A stretch of DNA of 64,000 bases from Stratiolaelaps scimitus. Taxonomy: Eukaryota > Arthropoda > Arachnida > Mesostigmata > Laelapidae. A model generated the notes under the pieces. That model saw only the letters and a program-made list of their open reading frames with translations, was not told where the DNA came from and ran no database searches. A program made the position numbers and the translations under genes. Of this stretch, positions 24,707 through 38,069 are shown one piece after another; positions within the stretch are counted from its first letter, which is position 1, and each line of letters opens with the position of its first letter. Location: the NCBI GenBank assembly GCA_019614645.1, contig JABWDB010000001.1:1426001-1490000 (forward strand), given 5' to 3'.

Positions 24707-25153
24707 CTGCGGTTTGGAGCTGGCCGCCGACAGAATGACCACAAGAAGTTCACAACAGAGCAGGTTGGTCTTCCAAATTCGAAGCAGGTTTCAGCGACCA
24801 CCCAGTCCGCTGCTTCGCGCCGGTCGGCTTATGCCCTGCGCCTGTCAATCCACCCGAATCCGTCTTATGCCGAATTGGAATTGGGTTCACCGAGAGACTA
24901 CCCACCGCGCTGGTATGCCATGGCGAACATCATCGCGTCGGTGGAAAAAAACCGAGATTAGTTGTTCTGCTGATTGGAATATTCTGTACATTTGTCACCG
25001 AATAATCTTTTGTCGCGCAGATCTGAAAGCGCTGAAAATATTGACATCAGAGGATGTTGTCATGATTGGGCCCTCTTCGTAACGATACATAGCAGATTGT
25101 TCTGTACATGTCCCGCCGAGTGCTAAGCATATCTAAGCTGTGCCCCCTTGTTT

Positions 25154-25206
25154 TGTAGCACTGTCGCCTCCGCCATCAAGTTCGCTGGTTCGAATCTTGT
25201 CGTGGC
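25154..25206 (+). repeat. tRNA-like remnant or SINE head
   Basis: An A-box-like TAGCACTGTCGCC starts near 25157 and a near-perfect B box GGTTCGAATCT lies at 25187-25197. The spacing is shorter than in an intact tRNA and the acceptor stem is absent, so it is a tRNA-derived repeat or pseudogene. It lies just upstream of the LINE 3' part at 25330. Confidence 0.4.
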
Positions 25207-25329
25207 CGTTCAGGTGTGGACGTTCCTATTGACGTTGCTTGCTTGTAGCAATTGGCATACGGATAGTGAGGGCTCAACGCCAGCAACACAAACGTGTCAC
25301 TATTTCGCTCATCTTAAAGAGCTGTTTAA

Positions 25330-25747
25330 ATGGTTCCGATTCAGCTTTGCGGAGTAACGCTCTCATGGACGGAGTCGGTAACGTGTCTGAGCATCACCAT
25401 GCACGAAAACCACCGTTGGCAGAGCCATGTGGGCGCGTTCTTGCCTAAATGTTACGCCGTGATAGGTATGCTGAGACGACTTAAAGATCTGGGTATCCCG
25501 TTGGAAGGCCTGTTACGTATCTATAACATGCTGCTGATCCCACTACTATGGTATGGTTTATCGGTGGGGGTGGGGGTATAGGATGATCCTTCGAAGAAGA
25601 GATGTTGTTCAGGGGGATGCGATTAGAGCTATATTAGGTAAACGCCGCACGGAGTCTGTCTCTGACATCATGAAGAAGTACGGACTGTCTAAACTGAGGG
25701 TAATGTCCACGTTGCGCTCCTTGCCTTTAAAATGTCGAAGGGAGTGA
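25330..25747 (+). pseudogene. LINE 3' part: RT thumb and C-terminal region, frameshifted
   Basis: The plus strand reads GVTLSW, then LPKCYAVIGMLRRLKDLGIP and LEGLLRIYNMLLIPLLWYG (about 25330-25560). After a frame change it continues GDAIRAILGKRRTESVSDIM, KKYGLSKLRVMSTL (about 25610-25715). This order (LGVxLD..W..H, then K-Y..I..L..L....P...L..IY...L.P.L.YG, then Q..A.RAILG..R..S.) is the classic post-palm region of non-LTR retrotransposons. No catalytic motif remains, and the early stop and frame change make it a pseudogene. A tRNA-like sequence lies about 125 bases upstream on the same strand. Confidence 0.75.
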
Positions 25748-26201
25748 CTCCTTGTGACATAGCTTTCCCGATTGTTCCTATGAGCAATATAGCGACCCGC
25801 AGGCCACGACTGTATTCGTGACACCTTTTACCGATAAGGAATCTAGTTTTTGATTCCGTATTCTTTTTACCGTATAAGCAAACGAACTTTTTTTGTAAAT
25901 AATTCATAGTATATTGTGTTTGAGGAGCTGAAATTGTTGTATATATATAGAGATTTACTACTTGAGAGCCCTATCAGTTGACTTTGGTGTGGTTGTATGT
26001 TTCTCTGGGCTACTTGCTCCATTAATATTGTTTTACTTTTAACATAACTTTGTTAAGACGAGAACAGGAGCGTATGAATATTGCAAGTGCCGTAAATAAA
26101 CCTCACATTGAATTGAAACAATTCAACTGGATAGTAAGTACCAAGCAATGGCTTGTGGGAGAGGAACTGTGTGTTCCAGTCACAAACGAGATATAGAACT
26201 A

Positions 26202-26202
26202 A

Positions 26203-26270
<68 letters not shown>
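26202..26270. repeat. Long (AT)n microsatellite
   Basis: Almost 70 bases of AT with one G interruption. Confidence 0.95.
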
Positions 26271-26272
<2 letters not shown>

Positions 26273-26502
26273 AACACTTAAATACGCTAGGGTCTACTTA
26301 TAAGCATGACGGTTGTACTTACTATGATATTATATATAAAATGTGGCATAAATAGCTGTGTAAATATTATACAAATTCTGGGTGATTTAAAAATCAATGT
26401 TCATATTTCGAGATGCAGACGTGGGCTTATTATTGATTTAAATCAAATTAATGATTAACTCATTATAATTTGAATCCAGCTGAAACGGACTGTCCGCAAA
26501 CT

Positions 26503-26527
26503 GATATATATATATATATATATATAT
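26503..26527. repeat. (TA)n microsatellite
   Basis: Twelve TA units. Confidence 0.85.
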
Positions 26528-27402
26528 GTTCTACTGTATATACAAATACAGAAAAATCATTGTAACAAGCCGCTATAGTCGTGCTGACTTGATGTTCTGC
26601 GAGCACTCGGAAATTCCCACGCCCCTGTAACTCAGTACCGAGCGTTGTCCATCTCTTTCTCTATTATTGCCACTTTAGTTGTGTTCTGTTATTTGATGGT
26701 GTCCGCCGACGACCACCAGACGCCGGACCTGCCGCCAGCCTTCTCCTCCCCAACAGCAAAACAACCAAGATTACCCTAACCATGAAACTACTGTGAAACA
26801 CTGCCGAACATCGATGTCCAGTCGACATGTCACATCGATCCTCACTGCTATACCGTAATAGCTATCTACTAGCCGTTGTTTGGGCACTTGCTGCCGTAAT
26901 CACGTGAATACATCGACGTTACGTTGCCGTAATGCCTGCGAGTCGATCTCGTCTCGCCGAGTAATATCCGCGCAATTTTATTCAGAAACAAAGGCGTTTT
27001 TCGTCCGAAGTAGTTCAGCATCTCTCCTCCCTTCCAACGACCGCCCGTTCTGCCGCCGCCGCCGCCGGCGCCGCAGCCTGTGACAATAATTCTCGTTCGG
27101 TCGCTATCTTCTTTCCCTCTTGATCTTCTTTTGTATTATGATCACACGGGACGACACCATCGAGGCGTGTAGGTCAAATAAGCCAAAGGAGCATGCCGCC
27201 GTCGCCGCCACCGCCGCCTCCCTACCTTTCGAATTGTAATAACAGTGCAACCGCAGATCTCGGCTGTCGACCGCCGGGAGCAGAGGCCGGTTACGTCGAT
27301 GGAGCCGCAATGGGCAGTGACGCTCGCTAACCGAGTCAACCGAGTAGCGTGGAACTAAGGAATGCACATATCGACGCAAATCGGTGAAGACGACAACGAC
27401 AT

Positions 27403-27500
27403 TGGCGGCGGCGGCGGCGGCGGCGCCGGTGGTGGCGGTGGCGCCGGTGGTGGCGGTGGCGCCGGTGGTGGCGGTGGCGCCGGTGGTGGCGGTGGCGGCA
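27403..27500 (+). repeat. 18-bp GC-rich minisatellite after a GGC tract
   Basis: After a GGC run (27403-27421) come four perfect tandem copies of GGCGCCGGTGGTGGCGGT at 27422-27493. Translated, the array would give G/A- or A/V/P-rich repeats in several frames, none tied to a convincing gene. Confidence 0.8.
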
Positions 27501-28168
27501 ACGGCGAAGCCGAAGATCGCTGCCGAAGACCTGAGGTACGAGCTTCTTTTTTTATCTTCCTTTTCTCTTATTTTCCCTTGTACGTCTGCATCCGTTCGCG
27601 AGCAGATTGAAGACTCCCGCGCGCGCGCGCGCGATAATGCCGTACGAGCGCGAAGGCGAAACGGTGGTAGGTGGCCGTGGAGAACACTCGAGGGATGAGC
27701 AGGGACTAACGGGGATTGATCAACCAGCGCTGCGTCCGCCATAGCCTACCGCTCTAGAAGAAGAGTGTCAGCAGCCACGACAGCAACAGCAAGGCAACAC
27801 AGCCTCCAATCGTTGGCAACATCTGCGGTTCAACGGCCACAGTGCTGGCAATTGCTGTTGACGCTCAGCTCTGACTCCCAGCTGATCGAGCGAGGACTCC
27901 TACTGATGCTGCTGCCCGTTGCTGTTACAGCGACTGCGACAGAGTGCCACAAGCGACGAAGGTTTTGCGCGGTGGTTCTCACGCTGTTTCGATAGATGAT
28001 GATGATGATGATACTGATGACGTCGTTCGGCTGTAGCCAATCGTTGGTGGTGGTGCTGCTGCTGCTGCTCTTCACAGCAGCCTGTTGACTCATAGCTGTG
28101 GAATGCAGAGTCAGTGCTATCCTTGGCTTGCCGCAGTGGCGTGGCCACAATTCGCCGTCGTCCGTTCT

Positions 28169-28169
<1 letters not shown>

Positions 28170-28212
<43 letters not shown>

Positions 28213-28216
28213 CGCG
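28170..28216. repeat. Compound (TA)n(TG)n microsatellite
   Basis: Fifteen TA units pass into six TG units and then CGCG. Confidence 0.9.
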
Positions 28217-31200
28217 TCGACGAGTTGTTCTCAAGTCGCCGTCCGTCTCCCGGACAGAGCTGCCAGCTCCGGCGAGGCCCAAGGCTTGACAACGGCACCG
28301 GCAACCGAAAATCAACAACAACAACTACGGTAGTGGCGGACGGCGACTTAGGCACCAGCGGCAACGCCAACATTAGCAGAGCAGAGACATCGGCGTACAG
28401 CAGCGACTTTTTGTCGATTTTGACGACAACATTCCTCAGCGACAGGAGCAGCAGCGGCGGCAGCAGCAGCAGTTACCTTCGCGCACACCTGGGCCCGCGT
28501 TTACCCTGTGGCCGTTCGTTTGTTCATTCGTGCTTCGTCCTCCGAAGCTTTCGTTGCCGGTACAGCGGCAAACAACAGGATCAGAGAGCATTCATCCATC
28601 CTGTTCATTTTCTTCGTTTTCAGCTTTTCTTCACCAATTGCATTTACGCTCGCTCGCTCGCTCCCGAGATCCTCGCATCATCCTGTGTCACGCCGCGTAA
28701 TAAGCTGCTGGGGAAGTAGCTGGTAAGGGACGAGAACCCAACACAGCGACTTAGGTTCGAGAAATGCATTTAGTGCGATCGTCCTTTTTGCCACACGCCA
28801 AATAACGTCGTCGATGTGAGCCCGCTTCGTAAATGTCCGATAAACGGCCGATGACAAAAATTACATCGGGGATTGCCTGTGAGACGGACCGAGGTCTGGA
28901 TCCGCTGATGGGTTGGATGTACTGCATGGGTAGGAAAATCGGAAAATGGCTTTGAGAAGACGAGACCTGCTCGAGGGAGGCTAGGCTGGAACACGAATAT
29001 GTATGTATTCGCGCCGTACCCATCTATTGGATGCCAGATAGAATCTACCGCGATAAATTAGCATGGAGCTGTCGAAAGCCGTGGGAATGTACGCCTTGCG
29101 GCGGCCACGAACGGCTGGACCCGGTTGGGTGGGGGTGTCAATGTGCCGGCGTCGATGTTGTCGCTGAAAATTTCTGCCGCTGTTGTTATTGACGATTGAC
29201 GGATCTCAGGGTGACAACGGCGATGACGAGGACAGACAACGACCAAGCGACACAAACAAAGAAACAAACAAACTGATGATGTGGTGAGGCTACGAGGTAA
29301 CTAACATAACCAAGCGATGTTGGTGTAATTCACATTGCAGTGACGGAGGCCTCGTCCGATAACGAGTCGTAGACCTCGGGATGGAATATACCCTGGGAGG
29401 ATTTACTGGCAAGGCTGATGGCTTCACCATTGTTTTATCTCTGTCACACCTGCCAGAGGATTTGTAAGGCATATCCATGGAAAATGTGTTGATGTACCGA
29501 AGGCTTTCGACATGTTGGACGAGCTAGTGACGCCGTGAACCAAACGTGCGCCAGGGCCTAAATCGAAGCCCAAATGACAGGACGTCTCCTCTGGGGAATA
29601 ATTTTCACTGTATTTGCTGTTCAAGTTGCACGCGTTCCTCATTGTCGACGGGCTCAAACAGCCGAAACGAAATGGATAGTCTCACCGCGGATTGGCCAGG
29701 GTGGGTCCATATTCATACGTTGTTCAGTCGTCTCCCTCTTTCCTCTGCTTGGTCTCCATTCACCGTGAGGAAACTCGAGATATGACGGGTCATGCAAGGT
29801 CGATCCATTTATTTCCCTGATGCAATTTGTTAGCGATGTCCATTTGCTCCATTATCTATCCCAACAAGAGGAGTATTTGGATGATACATTATTACACGAC
29901 GGCGATGTCCGTTTCAAGGCAGTCCAAGACTCCCACTCGATTACTCCTCCCCTTCCCGACAAAGAGCACGGCTGCTTTCTTACCAGGAAACTATCCATGA
30001 GTGTGGACGGCTCCCACGCTGGCGTCGTTCTGCCTGTGAATAGTGGCTATGAGCTTACCGCTTCTGCATTGTCTTTCGGGGCAGGTTAGCAATGCCGAAA
30101 AACTGTCAGATAATCGTCGAGGAGGCCATCGTTAGGGGCAGAACCCTACATTCGCGCAACGGCGACGCGAAATTTTCTTTCTGTAGCCGCTAGCGGCAAA
30201 TTCCCTTTAAGCCGCGTTGGTATCTTGCTGTGGGTCACTGCGTGGGACACACTTGAATGTAACGCACACCGGTACGAACAAATGGGACGGAGCCCCAGAT
30301 ATTTGCCTCGATCATTATAAATGGAGGGTGCGAGCGCGCGCGCCCACCGTTGATGGACTGGGAAGACCAGTAGCGTGTGTTTCATATGCCACCGGACGCT
30401 ACCGAATGGAAAATTGCCTGTCCGAGACATTTGCCTCCTGTTGTATGAATTGTAGCAGGAGTAATCCTGCCGCAGGACGGCGAGCTCCCTATTCTTTCCA
30501 GTTCAGTAACTCTTTGTCAGGCAACTCTCCCTCTGTCGCCGCTGCTCTGCGACTTACAGAACTATGTACACAGGTACATACATAGGTAATAACAAGCATG
30601 GCAGGTAACTGAATCCGTTGTGGTGATTGTGGTACAGCCACTTATTGTTGCCCTGTGAGAATGTCTGGGAACTGGAATTGCCGGTCAGGTGTTGTCAGTA
30701 ACCGCGCTTCCTCTGAAACGAGGCTGTCGACTAACGTTCGGCGGGGGTCTGTCGTTGTTACCTCAATGCTTTTCTCCGCCCCATTCGCCGAACCCCTCGG
30801 CGGCAAGGACGCTGGACCGTGCTTCCTGATGAAGACTCAAGCAAAGACCGTACCGCTAAGGGGGAAACCACAGACGCGGTCTACCAGTGGTCGTAGATCG
30901 CCACCATATTGAAGACACTAGCTGCCGGCGACCAACAGCCGAATAGCTGCAATGCACAACGTCAATTCGCACGACAGCGCGCACCGGACTGAAACATCAG
31001 CGGACTTGCTTCTTCACTTGTTCACGAGTGGCCGTAGTGCCATCTCGTTCGACGTTGTCGCCGGCGTCATCGTCCCAGCCGGTGCCTTCAACGTCATCGT
31101 TCATGCTTCTGTCTGTCGCTGAAGTCTGCCTACAAATTCTCACAAGCACTGAAGCGGCTAACAGTGGCTGTGTTCTCCGTGCCCATTCACGACATCACCA

Positions 31201-32825
31201 AGATCAGCTTCCTCGTCCGGAGGAAGTGGCTTTCATATCTGATAGACTACGCATACTACCCGTTGATCGTCTACCCGAGCCCAACAGCAAAAGGTGGTCC
31301 CGCTTCCACTTTCCACTTCTGTAATGTAACCAGCCCCCTAGTGCCTAGTTCAATTCACAATCATGCTTCACGTCCGCTGTTGTGCTATTATATAGTACCT
31401 CTGCTGAGAACACGTAGTGCGCCCGTTTTGGCTACCGGTCAAACGCGATAGATTAAATACCACTCCCGTTGCTGTAAGGCGCAACACGAGAACCTCACTG
31501 GTCGCGCCAACTGGCAGGAACTACAATGTCTGACCGAAGAGAATCATTACAAACGACGATTATTGGGTCAGTTACTTGATATACTGTGAATCCGATAAGC
31601 AAAGAGAAAACAACGACCTTGATTGGTTCAAGATGCCCGGCGCAGCCTTCTCTCTATTCCTTAAGTTTGTCCTTCACACGACCTGCTGCTAGTTGAGCCA
31701 GTGTTATATTCACTTGATGAAATGCTTTCGTGCATCTCAATTTGTAATTTTTTATTCTCTAATAGCATCGCATCTCTTTCGGTCTATTCAAAAACAATAG
31801 CTTACTATCGTCCCTGACCCGCGAGCGCGCGCCCATGCAAACTAAGGACGCGTATCGGTGTGGAGCAATGTGCGAACTGTGAGTAGCCACACAGACGTTC
31901 CTCTTGTTATCAGAAGGGGAGAATATCAAGGCGAAGTATAAGCGCCTCAAGTGCTTTACGGAGCGACTGGATCGAAGTCAGCAGTAGGTCAAATCATACA
32001 GTTCAGAGTGGCAAGCGCGCAAGCAAGCGATCTGAGAAGCAACGGTTACACTTTTTAGAATCCCAATAGAGTCCAAACACTCGTGAAACAGACTCAATCG
32101 GCGGCAAGTCGACAACAGTTGATCCGAGAACGTCATGAGCCACTCGAGAATTAGTGCGATATTTGAGGAAAGCTAACTTAAATTACGTTTAGGAATTAAA
32201 ACACAAATGAAATGCAGATGTGGACGGCGATCGATGCGTGCATCGGGTAAGACAGTTAACGAATTGCAAAGGGAGAACATCAGCGAGCCGTGCGACAAAC
32301 GGCCATTTCGATTGGATCTGGATTTGGTCCACAGCCGGGCCCCGCACATCGCCTCGATCCCTTCATTGGCCAGCACACGCACATGAACCTATACAGTGAC
32401 AAGAGTCTATGTGCGTTGAATCTTCGAAGGTATTCATAATACATACGTCACCGTCGGATTACAGCGTTGTTTTACCGGGAAGGGAATTTGGCGCGAATAC
32501 GGCACGTCAGGTAGGTCCTACTGACTGAAGGTTGCCCTCGAGAGGAATTCACCAATCATTTGAAGGCGCATTCTAAGGCCTGATAGGGAAAGCAAATAGT
32601 ATATTAGCGCAACTATATTATTTCCCTTTGGAACATATAACAATTAGCCTACAATCGTCATCCATTAAAAATGCACGCGGCATCGACATTGATTTTGGGG
32701 GCCACCGTTCAATTTGAGAGAGTGTGTCGTGCTGTTTTAACTAATATAATATATGTAATTCCTTACGCAAGCAGAAGAGATATGATACATTCAATCAGGG
32801 TCTATTAAACGTAAAGTATCCTTAG

Positions 32826-33098
32826 TTATTGAATACTCGCGCGTTCGAAGAAAATTCCCTCCTCTTTAAAAAGAAGATTGCCAGTTGTGTCTCCCATGGT
32901 TGCCCATTTAGCGGTAAGACTGTCTATTCTATCTGCGTAAATATCAACACAATACCAACTCGATATATTACTAATTTTGACACACGTCGTGACAGCATGC
33001 TCGACGTCCTGACTGACAGATGATTCCATTGATGTCATGTATAGGAAGGTCAGCCGTCTATGGCGATAACCACTTGTACAGTATCCTTGTACAAGCAA
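32826..33098 (-). mobile_element. Decayed LINE fragment related to that at 2800-2965
   Basis: On the minus strand, a frame ending near 32835 reads TQLAIFFLKRREFSSNAR, which lines up with KLFFERRKFPSNAR at 2800-2965. The upstream portion in another frame contains VDIYADRIDSLTAKW, which may be the remains of a Y-A-D-D motif and the following helix. No intact reading frame remains. The assignment to a LINE rests on the shared string and motif order. Confidence 0.45.
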
Positions 33099-33618
33099 CT
33101 ATTTCGGGGTGTCTATAGGGCACGAGACGTGAAAAGTTGAGGTGATTTTTGTTGTCCTTGCCTTCCGCTGTACAACGAATATGCGCAACTCAGCGGACGC
33201 TTCAACCCGCATCGTACCAGGCTAACTCGTAATCCTTTGAGCCGAACAGCACACCTGAATTGAGTTATGCTGAGTGGCGATCTTTAGCGAGAAGCGGCTC
33301 CTTCCGAAGTAACCGCTCCCGATAGCGGACGTCAGCCAAATAGCTCAGCTAATCGTTCTGACGGGTGTTTCTTTCAGATCAGTGGAGAAACGACATGATC
33401 CAGCAGTAGAGTAGTAGCAGGAGCCTCGAAAAGACTCTCACTTTGCAGAGATATTCCCGTCATCTGGCTCGATCGTTTGCTCAATCGCGATTTTAGCTGG
33501 ACGAAATCGCTCGGCGGAGTGCAAAACAAAGCAATCAGCTGAAGATAACAACTTCATCGCCCGCCCCGCAATTAGCCCGCCCCCGGGTACAGCTCACCTC
33601 ATCTAAGTGGTGATAGAT

Positions 33619-33640
33619 ATACACACACACACACACACAT
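33619..33640 (+). repeat. (AC)n microsatellite
   Basis: Ten AC units; a similar shorter tract is at 34878-34893. Confidence 0.85.
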
Positions 33641-35900
33641 GTACACACCTGAAACGTGGCCCACCGGCCCGGCGTCGATCATTCCCCCGGGGGCTTAACA
33701 CCTCGTCCGCGCGGTCGCCGCAGTCCTGCAGACGCTTCAGACACGCTGGCGACGTTGAGACCTCGAACTTCGCGTGCACTTCCGCGAAATGTGCCTCATG
33801 AAATGCCCTTTTTCGTCGTCTTTTCAGTGCCTCCACAAGCAAGGGCACTTGCAGCCGCGGGATGGAGATGATCTTGCCTGCACCGTCGATGATATCTGCA
33901 TCCGGAGCCGCCCACCTGGATCGTTTGCGCCGACATGAATAGGTGGTTCCGACGCCTATGATAGCCGGACTCCCTATAGTGTGACGTTAAACAGCTGAGT
34001 TTAGAGGTGCTCTGAGAGACCGAGGAAACACACTCTGAGCTAGGAGCACCCCGGCCTCTGTGCGAGTAGCTCCAGTGCTACGGACCGCGGACAGGCAGAG
34101 CGCAAGAGAGAACCTGATCGGTCTGAATTGGTTTGCCTGGATGCCCGTCCCGCGGTAGGACGACAGCAAAACTATCCGCCGAAATAACCATTAAGCCATT
34201 CAGTTGGCTGTTGAATGCTCGTAACGTATTGAGTTTTGCTGTAGCAGCCGACACCCAACTGAATTCAGAGAAGTCAGGTAGGCGCCAGTCGTCTCCCAGA
34301 GCACCTGGGCATTCGGCCCCGGTGTTTGAGTGTATGACGCTGTTTGGAAGAGCCAGTCAAGCTGCACAAAGGTACTACTCGCCCTTCACGCCAATGGCTA
34401 ATCTTGCATTGGTTAGTGATGCGCGTTACCGCTAGCTTTGCCGGATACCGCTCGATCGCAAAAGGTTTCCGAGGAGAGGAACCCGAATCATCCTTGCTGG
34501 AAGCCCATTGGAATTCATTCCATTGGCCTCCTCTCGAAAAGCCCTTTAGGGTGAAAGTTGGTGTTGACGAGGAACGAGATCGATTAATAGAAAAAACATC
34601 AAATTGCAAGAAGCTCCTTTTCTCATTGGTCCATCACAGGACAATGGGAAACAATGGCGCTCCTAATGGCCTCGCGCCGTGTATGAGGGGATCTTGTCGC
34701 GATACCTGCTTCGATCCTCGGAGTGTATTGCAACATGGCGCCGTGGGTGCTTTTAGAGTACGAGTAAATACTATTTAGAACATTGCCTGGCCAAGCACAG
34801 ACAACGAGCTTAACACCCTGAGTTCATCCATGGTTATATTACAAAATATAATAGCTATGGAAAACTGACGCTCTGACACACACACACACACAATTCGGGC
34901 AAGCATCACAATCAGTGCTGACACACTTGTATTATCTGCCAACGACGACGGTACTTTCTCGAAAATTGCTCTACAATTTTCGTGATGTTTAGTAGTTGTA
35001 GCTTCAACCTGAAACGAGAAAAACCTTTAACCTCTATAAAGAAAAAAAGAAAAACAAAGAAAGCGCTATGGTGAAAAGCAAGTGTCGGAGAAAAATCACG
35101 GGATTACGGGACCTCATCAACAGGTCAAGAGCTTAGCAGTTGAAGGATTACGAATTGCAACGCCACGACGCGGGATAAGTGACAAGAGGGAGTGGGATGA
35201 CTTCTGCGACGAAATTAGGAAATTACGGGAGGAAAAATCAAGTGGGATAATCTGGTCTGGGGAAATGTTGGAAAATGTTGGCAACGCGGAAGCACGCCAC
35301 CGAACAACTGACACAATGGGATCAACGGGGACAACAGCGCTAAGGTAACTAAATAAGTGGAGGTAATGCAGTGAATTAATACGAATTAACTTCTTTCGAA
35401 GAACTGTTGTGATATTCGCACAACTTTGCATATTACGACTTGTATCATCATGTCGTCTCACGGTCAGTTACAACGACCTCGTGTCTTCGACGATGTTGGA
35501 ATGACGATGATGGAAAATTGAGACGAATGACGATGATGGAGTCGGCAAATTGAGACTGTTCTGGGTTTGCCGAGAGCCGAATCGAACCTTGGCAAGTATT
35601 CTACATATGTGGACGTAGCCGGTACATTCAATTAAAGCGAAATAAAATCGACCGGCGAACGCAGGAAGATGATGTTCTCACGGCTAGTCCGGCTCAACAT
35701 GTTTACTTTATCGAAGGAAAACTTGGGAGGATGCCGGGCACAGGCGAGTTATCGGCTGGATAGGATCGTTCAGATATGGCCTCATCCCGGCGAAGGCAGA
35801 TATCACCGCTGGCGAAGCCACCACTCCTACTGTGACGAGGACAGGACAAGGGGAACTCACTACCCGCGCAAATATAGGCTTCTTCCCACGCGGCGAGAGA

Positions 35901-37800
35901 TAGAGAGAACGAGATAGAGAGAGAGAGAAAGTTGTGTCGACGGCCTGCGACCCCTTGAACGCCGCCGCCGCCGCCGCCGCACACCTCCCACCCTTGATCT
36001 GTAGCTGCGCTGATGTCTCGGCGCATGATGTAGTTAGTGAGTGGGCTCGAGTTCCCACGCGAGGTCGTGTGTCACCTCACTGTCGGAAGCTCGATAAAAC
36101 TTCATTGATGGGACGGCCACGCGACCTCAGCTCGTACGAGCGCCACGTATCACTCTAGCCCGAAATCACAATGTGACGATTGCGATTATTGACGCTTACC
36201 GTGGCATGTCTGCACGAAACGCTCCATACTGGAATAGATACATCATCATCCGAAAGATTCGAATTCGGTGACAAGAAACAACGCGTTTAGAGCACAATAG
36301 TACTAATAATAGCAATGTGACCTCTTATGCAGCAACGTCGTATACCCTTATTATGGAGACGAGCATTGATGGGCCAATATGCATCGAGTTCAATCGTAGA
36401 CGACACAGTGTGGCCCGTTCTGAGTGAATTCGGATCTAGGATCACTGTTCTAGCAATAAAAGGGGGGGGGCGGCGCTGAGGGGCGAGATCGGCTTCGAGG
36501 CAAAAAAAGGAGACCTGCGAGTGAACGACCGTCTAACAACATAAAGTACCATTCGCCTAAGGCTTTTCAAGGTGTATCCGTCTTTTCTCACCATCCCCTA
36601 ACGAATTCTCTAAGATGTGTACGCTGCTTGCCCGAGGCAAAGGGCAGCACGGTGGTAAGCCTCCGGCGACGAGGCCACTGGTGGCAGTGGCCATGACATG
36701 GCAACGCGCCATCCTCTGATTTGATGGACAACGACGACGATGACGACGACGAAGTGTTCTCGAGTGCACGAACAGTGTCAACACTCGCCGAGTTCCTCTC
36801 GTGTTTAATCAGTGACTCAGTTACAGTATGTCTATCCCAAGGAGACTACGAGAGAGGTAGAGGGGAGTATAGAGTGAGAGAGAGAGAGAGCGCGCGACAC
36901 TGGCAACTAGAACTTAAGTAGTTGAGTTCATCACCGAAGTGATAGACATATAGTAAAATGCTGAGTTCGTTCTGTCGCTCTCTCTCTCTCTCTCTTTTGC
37001 TGTGTCTTTATGCACTGGAGGGAGAGCCTGTGGAGGGTTCTATTAAATTATTGATTCTGTTGGCCTGCCGGGGTGAACCGGCAGATCGGCAGGACCAGGC
37101 GGTCTGGTCCGCCTGCCCACCCTGCCATCGCGGCCGATGCTGTTTGGTAGCTAGTGTTAGCAGTGGCTTGAGTTGGGCTGAGTTTGAGGACGGAACATCT
37201 GCGGGATACCATATGTCCTGACCAGCATGAGGAGGACATACCTCGCAGCATAGCGCGCGCGCTCTCACATACGAGCACACAACGGGCGCCGCCGCCGCCG
37301 AATGGCCCGAACAGTCTGGCCAGCTTGGAGCATGCTCCGTACAGCATATGCCTCACAGCCGCAACGCGGCCTGACTGGAGCCCGCTGCAGCGATGGTCGG
37401 CTGGCTCGCCGACCGGCCCGTTGTGTTGATGCGTATATACTCGATGTACACCTAGTATCTATCTATCTATCTCTCTGTTCGAACGGCTGTCCTGGACTAT
37501 CATCGGGTGAGGTTCGCTATAACCAGTGAGCAAGTCGGCTGGCTGGCAGGGTGCACTTCGCCGAGGCGCTGCCGATCGAGAAATGAGTGCCAGCTGCCAC
37601 ATTTCTGTTGCAGCAGGAGGAGCAGCAGCAGCAACAACCGCCGCCGCCTCCACCGCCGCACTCCACTAACCAGCTCACAGGGATCTAGCACATTTCGGGT
37701 GGTGGTGCTACTATTGTTGTTCTACTATCATACTGCGACAACGATGTCTGCTGTTCTTGCCGGTGCTGTTGTTACTGCCTGATATCTGTTAACCCTCAAC
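35901..37800. other. Repeat-rich upstream region of HLH gene 2
   Basis: It contains GA, CCG, TC and TATC tracts (35904-35930, 35958-35980, 36868-36892, 36980-36994, 37463-37474) and no recognised gene. It may hold the promoter or a 5' exon of HLH gene 2. Confidence 0.35.
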
Positions 37801-37812
37801 GGTCGACGGGAC

Positions 37813-37818
37813 CACGTG
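37813..37818 (+). promoter_or_regulatory. CACGTG E-box upstream of HLH gene 2
   Basis: A perfect palindromic E-box lies about 250 bases before the CDS. HLH gene 1 also has a CACGTG upstream. No TATA box was seen in the 300 bases before this gene, so its promoter is not located. Confidence 0.3.
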
Positions 37819-37974
37819 CGCCCAACGAAGGCGAGAAGGAGCTTGCTCACCCTCGCCACCGGCGAGCGGAACTGTGTCTTCAAAAGCGCTGTCACTTCGT
37901 GAAGAACTTCACTCCAGTTCATCTTCGCGTCTGAAGTGCACGATCGCTTGCGGATACCTGACACTTACGTACGT

Positions 37975-38003
37975 ATCTCTGACTGCTGCTGCTGTTGTGA
38001 CAG
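37975..38003 (+). promoter_or_regulatory. Possible 3' splice site before HLH gene 2
   Basis: A T/C/G tract built on TCTCTGACTGCTGCTGCTG runs into GTTGTGACAG, ending in AG at 38002-38003. The frame of HLH gene 2 is open from 38001, right at this point, because the preceding in-frame codon (37998-38000) is TGA. That coincidence suggests, but does not prove, that an intron ends here and that the mRNA has an upstream exon. Confidence 0.3.
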
Positions 38004-38069
38004 CAACTCTTGTACGAACCGGTCTCTTATCCTGCACACGGCATCCACCGGCCAACATCTCTGTTCAAC

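Larger units (their letters stand above)
25750..35900. other. Largely unremarkable intergenic or intronic DNA
   Basis: It holds TA tracts at 26.2-26.5 kb, a GC-rich repeat block at 27.0-28.7 kb with the minisatellite, and the LINE fragment at 32826-33098. The other frames are short, occur on both strands, and show no family I recognise. Confidence 0.4.

Noticed and set aside
38010..38069. Extension of HLH gene 2 to a start at 38010
   Set aside because: The codon there is TTG, which is not a normal eukaryotic start; the first in-frame ATG is at 38070. An upstream exon remains possible.
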